A stretch of DNA of 64,000 bases from Capitulum mitella (Eukaryota; Arthropoda; Thecostraca; Pollicipedomorpha; Pollicipedidae). The notes under the pieces were generated by a model, which was not told where the DNA came from, did not search any database, and worked only from the letters and a program-made list of their open reading frames with translations. Both the position numbers and the translations under genes were made by a program. Shown here one piece after another: positions 1-10,200 of this stretch (the first letter of the stretch is position 1; each line of letters starts with the position of its first letter). The DNA lies in assembly GCA_030062745.1 (NCBI GenBank), contig CP099846.1, forward strand, positions 29,347,201 through 29,411,200, in the 5' to 3' direction.

Positions 1-465
1 GTATCTGCCCTCGCATCCTCGTTAATCCCGATCCTTGGCCCTTAAACGCCTTCTTTTCGTCGTAAAAAGTGTCACTGAAACTTGTTTCCTTAGTCCCACA
101 GCTCCGACATGGCCAGAACTGCGCGAAGGGTCTCTGGCCGCCAGCCGTCTTACCGCAAACTGGTTATGCTTCCTGTTTGTTTAAGTGTTCCGCTACATCC
201 ATCAGATGCAAGTTGGCAGTGTGGACAGAGATAGGCAGCAGTTTCGGCCAAGCCTTTCAGGTCTGCCGTATCAGACCGTAATTTCAAATCGTCTGCAATC
301 TTGCCAAAAAACTGTGTTGTCAGGTTGCCTTGTGATTTCACACGGGCTGCAGTGTGGGCTACTCTGCAGTTCCAGATGGACTGCTGCGCATTCTGAGGAT
401 GTGGTTTTTTGGGGGGCAGGGGTATATATGGTGAGACGTTGTGTGGTGTCTGGCCTCCCTGCCAG
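1..465. other. intron of HPDL-like gene (no exon seen)
   Basis: No conserved coding sequence is visible here. The HPDL exon that follows begins after the acceptor at 464-465 and needs two bases from an earlier exon, so this stretch should be intronic. The N-terminal vicinal-oxygen-chelate half of HPDL must lie left of the window. Confidence 0.55.
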
Positions 466-2402
466 CTCTGAGCGCGTGTTTGGCGGCAGCCAGGACAGTC
501 CTGAGGACGGAGTGCGGCTGGACGGAGAGGTGGGGATGGCGCTGAAGGCCATGGAGTACTGGCGCTGCGCAGAGACGGGCCTGCAGTCTCCGCCGACCTC
601 CCCCGAGGACCCCACGCTCAAGTTCGTCATCGCCGAAAGCTTACACGGTAAGACTCGTGTTTTTTTTCTGGAGAACTGGTCGGTTTGACTCGCCGCTTCG
701 TGCATGGCCGGAACCGCTCTTGAACTTTAACGGATGTCGTGTGTCCGGCCGGGGAAAAGAAGTTCGTCAGTCCTACCACTGCACTTTGGGTGTCCGAACG
801 GGGACAAAATAATTGCGGGAAACAGACCCACGTTGTTACATGTTAACACTGAGCACCGCATGAACATGAACATGAACCAAAAACGTGGCTGCTGGACACA
901 GCGAAAATGGACCAGACCATTACCGTGTTTGTCGAACACCATTCGTCCGCTCTGGTGATCCGTTATCTGTGCAGTTGTTTTGCCATGGCGATACGTAAAC
1001 ATTAACTTGCCCTCTGTCAAGTAACGACGCCTGATAATGTTGTCGTCACAAATCTCCGCGAACGGCCATTGCTGGCGCCTTGTGGGCCCGCACATTCCCG
1101 ATGTCTCCGTCAGCTCTCACCACAGCACGGCCTCCCCCAGACTCATCCCACGTGGAGACGTTCATCCGGGAGCACGGTAGCCCGGGCGTGCAGCACATAG
1201 GCCTTCACACGAGTGGCATCGTGCCGCGTGTGGCCGACATGACGCGCCGGGGCGTACGCTTCCGGAGACCGCCGCCCGCCTACTACGGCCAGGTGGGCGT
1301 CGGCGGAGCTGTGCTTGCCGTGGCCAGGCGGGCTCTGCGCCAGCGAAACAGCCCTCGCTTAGTTTGCCGCGGTCTGTGCAGTCACTCTGTTAGAAATGAA
1401 TGGGTAGAACAGCTAGTTAGATAGTTGGATAGAATAAATAGATAGGCTAGAAAATAATCGCTATGATTGAATGGATTTTCGTTTTGGGCACGCTAGGCGG
1501 CGGCGGGATGTCCCTTAATTTTTGAGCTGTTTCCTCGGCTGCGATGCCGTTTGCAAGTGATTATGATCCTGGAAGATCACACATTCATCCGCAGCCGTGG
1601 TCTTGGTGACTTGCGGATCATATTTATCACGGCGTCAGGATTAGGTACACCCTACAGCGGCCTGCGATATCCGCCAGTGGACTAGCACCAGTGGACTGGC
1701 ACACCCTCCCCTCGTTTGGCGTAACACCCTGCGCTTCTCCGCGTGCCGTCCGTGCGCTGACTGAATCACCCACGCGCTGAATTCACCGTGCGCCGTCAGA
1801 CGGGCAAGGGCGCCGAGATCGCCGGCGCCGGCATCTCCGGGGACGAGCTGCGACTGTTCCGCCAGCTGGGACTCCTGCTGGACTCGGAGGCCGACGAGGA
1901 CTCCGACAGCACCGACAGGCGAGTCCGACGTCACGCGGAAACGAGGGGTTGCTGACGTGGCTCGTCGCCGCCGTCTTGTCGTTCGCACGTCTGACCGCAG
2001 TGCCACGCCTACGTGGCTCAAGGTGCTTCGTACACACGGTGTTCAGCGAAGGAACTTGTGAAACAGTGACAAGATGCACAGGGATGAATTGCCATCGTTT
2101 TAGGAAACGAACGGCAAGTTTTTGTAAATAATCCCTGGGACGATTGCTTGCGTTTCCTGTCACATGGCTGGCGTGGATTTCTGAGCGGGACCTTGCGAGG
2201 CAGGCACGGAAGTTACACCTGACCAAGGTGCTGTTCGCTCAGGTACCTGATGCAGATCTTCAGCGAGCCGCTGTTCGAGGAGGACACCTTTTTCATGGAG
2301 GTGCTGGAGCGGAGGGGCGCGCGCGGCTTCGGCCAGGGTAACATCACGGCCCTGGCGCGCTCGATCGTGGAGGACCAGCGCCAGCGGCGGCAGGCCGGCT
2401 GA
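466..2402 (+). CDS. HPDL: 4-hydroxyphenylpyruvate dioxygenase-like protein (3' part, four exons)
   Basis: This is the C-terminal half of an HPD/HPDL dioxygenase-fold protein. Exons read as 466-647, 1141-1292, 1800-1918 and 2243-2402, and every junction keeps phase: 647 ends in phase 1, 1292 in phase 0, 1918 in phase 2. The second exon carries GVQHIGLHT; its His at 1194-1196 matches the second metal ligand of the family. The last exon carries TFFMEV, whose Glu at 2298-2300 matches the third ligand, then GFGQGNITAL. Stop TGA is at 2400-2402. EDTFFMEV and GFGQGN favour HPDL over classical HPD. In vertebrates HPDL is mitochondrial and makes 4-hydroxymandelate for the coenzyme Q head group; the same role here is inferred. 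The third intron uses a GC donor (1919-1920). The first His ligand and N-terminus are outside the window. The start of the 466 exon is the least certain boundary. Confidence 0.85.
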
Positions 2403-4685
2403 CCCCGGCCGCCTGCCGATGTAGCTCACTGTACCGTACCCGGAGCCGCGACCGCTCAGCTCTGACGCGAGGGCCCCCTGCCCGGAGCGTGGACACGCCG
2501 TTACTGGTCGGCGGCGCGGCGGCGTCTTCTGCGAGCTTCGGACGGACGTTACCGGGGGCTGCGGGCCGAACTGAGACTAGCAGGGATGGCCAGGCCACGC
2601 CTTACAGCCGCTACTGGAGGCCGGCAGGACCAACCCATGCGGCTCAGAGCGCGCTCTCGAGGTCACGGCCTGCTGTGGCGGCCGCGGCCAGGCCTTAACG
2701 GACGGGCAGATGCTCGTCAGTGTCCCAAAGATGTTGACTGTTAAGATTATGACTGCAGCCCTCGTTCCCTCGGCTCCGCGGGCGCTGCATTGCGAGGCGT
2801 TCTGCTCCGCTGCCTGTGAAGATTACGTCCCGTCTGCAAATACACTGCCCTGTCGACTGAGTGATTATCGAGGGTAAACAGTGCACCATCTTCGTGGCCA
2901 TATGAATCACACTGCTCTATCGAAATCCGACGCACCAACAGACAGTCGTGCAATGTCTGCTCACGGATGCCAAGAACCGATACGGTGGTTTAAAAAGTTG
3001 TTCTCGATAATTCAGTTGCTCACTAAGCGACTCTAGATTGTTTCTCAGCAGCTCGTCTAGCAAATGGGAACACGAAATAATGATATGTTTTTCGGAATAC
3101 ACGTGAGTACACTGGGGTTGTTACAAAAGCCTGAATATTTCGGCACTTGATGAGTTCGTCAGTGAGATACGTGAAGCACTGATCCCATTGACGAAGACGT
3201 ACCAAATTGTGACGAAATGTTTCGCTTTTATAACAATGCCACTCTCACGCACCTATATTCCAAAGAACGTAATCGTTATCAACTGAGTGGGAATGTCATC
3301 ACGGACCTGTATCAACAAATAATGATGTTCTTTGTAGCATCAATCCGAATTAAAGCGATACGGGAAACAGATATCCCCCGGGTGGGAGCTATCAGAAACA
3401 AGCAACCATCTCACGGGATTTCAGTAAATATTGGTTTGTAAATATTGCAAAAGCAGTCGAAATTCCACACTATCAGTGGCACCTGAGGCAACTATAATCC
3501 GTCTTTTTTTCAAAAGGCCATTTCCTTTAATCGCCCACATTACAAGTGCTCGTGCAAAGCAGACCGAAATGTACGGAGGGACGGTTCACCTTTACGCTGA
3601 CCGCCAATCTATTGTAGTAACAAAAATTAGGTATGGACCCCATCTGAATCCATGTGACATCTTCATTTGGGCGCTTCAAGGAAAAGGCCTACAGAAAAAA
3701 CGAATCATAGGCAATGCTACAAAAGTCTTGCATATGTGGGTACACGATGTGAACGAAAAAAGACGAGCGTCTAATGCCTCCTCAATATATTTATGATAAC
3801 ACAACCGAGTCACCATGCAGAGTATACATGAACGACTACTGGAATCACAGGCTTGTCGAAAACTGTATATTTACGCTCCACCTTGGAAGCAAACGTCAAC
3901 AGCTAACAAACTTGCACGGGCCCGTGAACGTGCTAATTATGTTAACATATCTACACCCATCGTTGATGAGATTCGTCAACGGCGAGATTCACTAGTAATG
4001 CAACTGTCACCAGCGCTATTGGCGAGTCACTGAGACAGTCTCGTTGCCTTGAAACATCCTGGCTTCAACCGTGGCGCGGGTAATGCAGCTGAGTACATCC
4101 GTCACATCTAACGTAAAACACGACTTGAGCGACACCGACGCGCCCCTTGCGATAACTGGAACACAAGCACGACTCTTGAGTGAACTACTCCGCCACCATT
4201 GCACGTCACAACAGCCACAGTGAACGGCGATAAACATTTAAAGATGCCTCTGCTTATGAGCAACGCCGTCCAAACGCAACGCACGACCGAGACGCACGTC
4301 GGCGTCTGGTCGGGTAAAACGTCAAACAGGGAGGGCGGGCAGCCACGCCACGTCCGAGCCCCGAACATCTACCAACATCCAGCAAACGGCCATCCGCCAG
4401 CTTCCTGGCAGTGACAGGTATGGATTCAAACACAGTCAAACCGCGGGCCTTTCCGTGCAGGCCGGGCGGCCCAGCGCCCAGCTCGAGTACACGCGGCGCC
4501 TCGTCGCGCCTGGCAAGCGGGCAGCTGCGCGTTCGCAGCTCGCGGCGTCTGACACGGTCAGCCGCTACTCGGGGCGTGCTTGGCACATGACTTAGTCGTC
4601 GCGCGGGTGTCGGGAGGGCCCCGGCGTCCGTCTCCTCCGTGGTCCACTGGTCGGTCGCTGTGGTCGGCCGGTCTCTCGGGCCGCC
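2403..4685. other. intergenic interval between convergent HPDL and srGAP
   Basis: This interval separates two 3' ends and should hold both 3' untranslated regions. I see no conserved exon. The part from 3200 to 4060 is AT-richer than its surroundings and carries a possible decayed transposase remnant, listed separately. The rest shows nothing I can name. Confidence 0.6.
3431..3796 (+). pseudogene. possible mariner-type transposase remnant
   Basis: The reading frame contains PHLNPCDIFIW followed by a lysine-rich stretch. This resembles the block around the last catalytic aspartate of mariner-like transposases, where the pattern is P-D-L-x-P-x-D-F-F-x-W. The rest of the frame aligns to nothing I recognise, and no terminal inverted repeats were found. 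It lies in the 3' intergenic region between HPDL and srGAP. The call rests on one motif, so it is tentative. Confidence 0.3.
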
Positions 4686-7260
4686 TCAGGCGGCTGGCGG
4701 CTGTTTGGCCGCGCTCAGCAGGTGCTTGGGGCTGGGCTTGCGCGCCGGCTGCGGCTTCACCCTGGCCTGCGGCCGCAGCGCGCCGAGCCGGCCGGGCTCG
4801 TCCTCGCCGGTGGCCGGCAGCGGCCGCTCGGCGACGGGCGCCACGATCGGGACGGGCCGCGGCGCCGCCGGCCGAGGGCCGTCCGCGGCCGCGGCCCGGC
4901 CGGCCGGCCCCGGCGCCTGCCCGGCGGCGGCCTGCGCCACCGGCGCGGGCCGCGCGGCCGGCCCGTCGGCACGGCGGCCGGCGGCGGCCGAGTCGGGCCG
5001 CGCCGGCGGCGAGACGCGTCCGCCGCGCTTCACCGTGCACTGGTCCTGGCGCGCGAACGTCTCGGCGCCGGTGATCGGCACGGCAGCGCCCTCCTCGGAC
5101 GAGCCGCTGGCGCTGCGCTGCAGACAGCTCCATTCGGCCGGCAGGTCCATCACCAGGTCGGGCGTGTGCTTCAGCGAGAGGCGACGCGGCTCGCCGGCCT
5201 CGGCCGCCGCCCGGCTCTCCCAGAGGGCGCGCCGCGACAGCACGCTGCCGGTCGGCGGCGGTGGCGGCGGCGTGGCGACGGCGGCGGCGGCGGCCCGGCG
5301 CGGAGCGGCGCGCGCGCTGGCCGGCGCCGGGGGCGGCGGGTCGCCATGCTCGTCGGGCGACAGCTGGCCGGCGCGCAGCCGCTCCGTCACCAGCTCGATC
5401 TGGCGCATGGCCAGCTCCAGCTCGTCGGTGCCGGCCTCCTGCTCGTCGTTCGTCCAGCGCTCGGCGAGCGTCACCTCCAACGCTGGCCCGGCGCCGTCCC
5501 AGCCGTCGGCGAAGCCGTCCTCGGGGCTGCGCTGGCCGTCGGCCCAGCGGCCGGTCGGCTCGCCCTCGCCGTCCTCGCCGTCGGCGGCGGGGGCGGGGGC
5601 GGGCGGCGCCGAGCGACGCTGCTCGGCCGGCCGGCGGCGCGGACTGACGGCCGGCTCGGTCGGCGCCGGGCCGCGCTCGGTCGCCGCCCGGTGCAGCAGC
5701 GAGAGGGAGACGGCGCGCGGCGCCGGCGTCGGCGCGCCGCCGCGCGGCAGCGTGGCGCTCCGGTCCGGCACCCAGCGCTCCTACGGCCCGCCGGAAGAGG
5801 CAGGTCAGGACCGACTCCGGCATGGCAGCGGCCGACGGCCGGGCGCCGCCGGTGCGCGGTTAGTACCGCAGCCCACACCCGACACCGCCGGCACGGACCA
5901 GGAGACCCCAGCAGTCGGCTACCGCATACCCCCGGCCGCCGAGACCACCTCCGTCAGTCACGTGCCACGAGACACTATTATATAGCAGTGAGAATACTCC
6001 ACAACCGTACTATCGTACTAGTCACAGCACGTGGATAGCGTTATCACCCATCGCGCTACACCCAAGCAATATGCAGATTAGCTCGCCCGTATCATTCACA
6101 GCCTATAGCGTTATACCCTGCCTCCAATTCGGTCCAGTGCAACTGCAAGCTCAATCATGATTGGTAACTGAATGCGGGCGATTCCTAATCCACTACTGAC
6201 AGGCCCCGCACAGTCACCCACAGACTAAGTACGGTAGGTACGGTAGAGGGCCGTCCAAAGCATAAGCCCTTTGTTCGAGCTTTTACGCTGCTTCCAGATA
6301 ATGGCAAAACGACAGAGGCTGAAGGTAATTTATGGAGACAATCCATCATGCATCCGATCTTGAGATATTTCACTAACTTGGTGACACCACAAACTGTTCC
6401 AAATGCATGCTTTGAGGAACTAAGTAAAACATAGCCAGTAAGCACTTTGTGCTTGTTGGCCATGCGATAAAAAATATAACAGTCACCAGCAAGGGCCTCT
6501 CACAAATCTTCAGCCAGCACCTTACACCTTATACCTTATACCAAGAAAGTATTGTAGCGCTACTCCCCACTCATAACCAAATGCACATTCGGTGGATAAA
6601 GTCGGCTGTACCCCATTCAAAAGCTCTAACTGCGTGGTGGTGATTCTTTGGGTTCGCGAAGCTCAGGCTATGCGGCCCACGCTGTCCCGTACCCTGTGCT
6701 CCCTATACTGAGCTCCCAGAATGCCAAAAGAGTGGGAGAAGCGAGCCCAAGCCATTCTGAGGCGCAGCGGCGGGAAATCAAAACGAACTCACGTTTCGAA
6801 AACTAACAATGGTCGCTTCCAAAAGGGACACATGCCAGTGTTCATGTACTCGAAATACCACGTGCTATTTACTGGCGTTAGTGGACATAAAATAACTGAA
6901 AGCAAGCATCAGTGAAACAAGCACGCGAGCCGAGCGCGATATATACACACAAGCAGTGTTACATGATGCCACCTCTGGCGCAACCCCACAACGACGTCCG
7001 TGTACCGAAATTAGACGGCAAACGCTTAGTCTCCCGGGCCGGCATGCTACACGGACGTCTCCAGTACCTCGGCCGGCTCCTGCGCGGAGGAACTGGACAC
7101 GGTGGACAGGGTGGAGGTGGAGGAGCGCGTGCTCTTGGTGGCGGCCGCCGCCGTGTCGCCGGAGACGGAGGCGCGCGGCTGGCTGCCAGATTCGGAGCCG
7201 CTGGCCCGGTCCTCGTCCCTGGAACGGCCGGCGCCAGGGTCAGCGGCGGCACGCGCCCAG
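4686..7260 (-). CDS. srGAP: srGAP C-terminal tail (two exons)
   Basis: Exon 7260-7068 encodes a serine-rich, low-complexity linker (SGSESGSQPRASVSGD, then SSTSTLSTVSSSS) and ends in phase 0. Exon 5780-4686 starts after a TAG acceptor and encodes about 364 residues rich in Pro, Ala and Arg. It includes one amphipathic segment (ELELAMRQIELVTERL) and a basic end (ARVKPQPARKPSPKHLL), comparable in character to the disordered tails of vertebrate srGAPs. GC content is extreme. Long open frames on the other strand here are a by-product of that composition. Stop is at 4686-4688. Confidence 0.85.
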
Positions 7261-10200
7261 CTGACGTGGTCAGTTCCGGTACAATAGGGACGGCCAATCC
7301 GTTAACACGTCCCCTCTCACCCCAAGAGAAACGTCGGGTACTGCGTACTGCTAACGTACAAACTCGCACAGAATCTCGACAATTCTTTACAGCCCGCGCT
7401 CTTTCGGACCTGACCCAGGGGTCTCGGACATTCACCCACATCGCAAGTCGTACTGCATCTGGGTTACCTACCTGATCCTCAACATGCTGTATTTACCAGG
7501 CAACAGGTTGTCGTCCCCACCAGAGAAGCGCGACCCAGCAGATCCTGAGCATGATGAGCTTGCACGGCACGAGACCACGGTCCCAACCCGAGAGGTGCGA
7601 CCCACCTGATCCTGAGCATGACGTAATTGTCGGACGCGAGGCCGCTGCCCCACCGGAGGGTGGTAACCCACCTGATCCTGAGCATGATGTACTTGCCAGG
7701 CATAAGGCCGCTACCCCATCGGAGAGTGGTGACCCACCTGATCCTGAGCATGATGTACTTGTCGGGCACGAGGCCGTCCTGGCCGCGGAAGTGTCCGCGC
7801 CACCAGTCGGGCGAGACCTGCCTGTAGAGCGTCAGCACGTCGCCGCTGTGGAAGCTCAGCTCGCGCGCCGAGCGGGCCGCGAAGTCGAACTGCGCCACCG
7901 CCTCCAGCTGCTCACTCTCTGCGGCAGCCGGCCACGCGGCGGTCACCGGCCGCCACCGGACCGCAGCCGGGTCATGAGGCGCTGTTGGGCTTGCCAGGTC
8001 ACGTGGCCACCCTGGTCTGGTGAGTATGACGGGCGGCTGGGTGGGTCTGACGGACCAGGTGGATCGGGCGGGTCAAGTGGGTCAGGTAGGTTTGTCAGGT
8101 CAGGTCGGGTGGGTTTGGTAGGTCTGGCGGGTCTGGTCGGTTGGTCAGGTCACGTCAGATGGACCTGGTAAGTCTGGTCGGTTTGGCCATGAGAGTCAGG
8201 TGGTTTGGGCGGAGTCGCACATCTCATCGAGTGAAGGTGCTACGAGGACAGTGTTGGAAACCTGGTTTTTCTTCCTGGTGTCGGAACACAAATTCTGTTT
8301 TGGAGTATAAAATGTCATGCGTTTACGTGAGAAACATGGACTAACTAGGTGCTTTGCAAGCATATGTGGCCAGCAGGAGCGGATCCAGTGGCTCTGTTTG
8401 GGGAAGCAAACCAGTTTCCTGGGTCTACTTGGTAGGTCAGCGGAGTCGTTGACGGGGGGGGAGGGGTGGAAGGCGGGCAGGCCGCGGATTCGTCAGAGCG
8501 TACTTCAATGGCTGAGTATGAGTGGTAAATCATTATCCGGGGGGGGGGATGCTAGGCAACTTGAAACCCTGGATGAGTAGAAATATCCATGTCTTTCTTG
8601 GGGAGGGGCAAATGACCGTTTTGGAGTACAAAATTCTTCTTGGAGTACAAATTTTTTGGTGCTTCTTGACACCAGAAAACGAAAGTTTTCCCAACACTGT
8701 ACGAGGATGCAGAGGCGAAGGGATCACAAACAAGCCTCCGTCAGAGCCATAACGAGGCTCGGGCTTGTGCTGTGGTTGCGTCACGAGTTTACAATCGCTA
8801 CCATAAATAATTCATACGACAATCAGGTTCTGAAGCAGACGTCACTGCAGTGCCGAAAGTACATGCGCCGCTATTCACCGGCTGCAACAACAGTTTCCAC
8901 TTGGCGCATACTGCAACACCCCGTGCACGATGCTCGGGCGGCCATTTTGCATCGTCATGCGGCCGCGTTGTGTGTCCGATTACGACGCACCTCATGCAAC
9001 TCAAACAATCGCAAAATAAAACCCCGTGAATGGCCCTATCAGGTGGTGGTGCGTATCTCATGATGAAAGAAAACGGATACTGCATCGCAATATGATGAGG
9101 GGATAAAGACATCCACTTACTGCCAAATATCTGCAAACTTATGTCCCTCTCCCTTTCTTTGAGGGTCGCATCTGTAAAACAAAATGGAAAAACAGCGGCT
9201 AAGAAAACAAAGACAGCATGGGAAATATATATAAAACATAAAAAGAAGACAAAAACGTACCGGTGTGCCAATACCAATAAAACATAAAATTAAAAGCTAC
9301 ATAAAATACGGCCATAACATGAAGACTTCACGCTAGCAAAACGTGTGTTACAACAAAAAAATAGTCTTTAAGCCCAGCATACGAAAGGTGGTCCAGACTT
9401 TAGTGTATGATTAACATGAATATCCCATCTGCAAGAGCTGCTATTCAGACAACGCACTTTTAACCGCCATAATCCGAGGAAAAGGCTCAGGCAATGGGAA
9501 TCTGGGAGTAACTGCCATCTCACTACAAACTGAGGGCAGCGCGCGCATAAAAAAAAAAAATGGAGGACAGCTCCGACCCAGTGCCATCCGTGGGAGGACA
9601 GTTACAGCATCTCACCGTCCTCAGAACACAGTTCCCACCGATCACCGCCTTTCGGGAACGGCTGCGGCTCCTTACTGCCCTCGGAAGACAGTTCCAGATC
9701 TTCAGCGTCCTCAGCGGACAGCTCCGGCTCGTTAACATCCTCAGAAAACAGCCAACGGCTCTCACTGTCCACAGAGGACTACTCTGGCTTCTCGACATCC
9801 TCGGGAGATCATTCTGACTTCTCAATGCCTCCGGAGGACAACTCTAGAACCTCAGTCCTCAGAAGACTATCCTAAACGTTATCGGAGGACTACTCGAGCC
9901 CCTCAGCCTCCTCAGAGGACCACTCTGGCTCCTTACCGTCCTCGGAGGGCGGCTCCTGGTCCGGCTCGTCCACGGAGGCGGCCGACTCGACGGGAGCCTC
10001 CCCGATGTCCTCGGCCTCGTCTGGGCCCTGGCTGATGTACTTCTCGTAGAAGGGCCCGCCGTCGCGCGGGAAGATCTCCTCGTGGCGGAGGATGATGTGC
10101 TTCATCAACTCGTTCACCAGGTTCTGGTACTGGACCTGGTCCTTGCTCTCCGGGATGGGCAGCAGCGTCGGCCCAAAGCAGATGGCCAGGTTGTATGGCT

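Noticed and set aside
4558-6038. Long open frames of 340-450 codons on the plus strand and in a second minus frame over the srGAP tail
   Set aside because: They are shadows of the extremely GC-rich srGAP last exon, where stop codons are rare in every frame. Only the 4686-5780 minus frame continues srGAP in phase.
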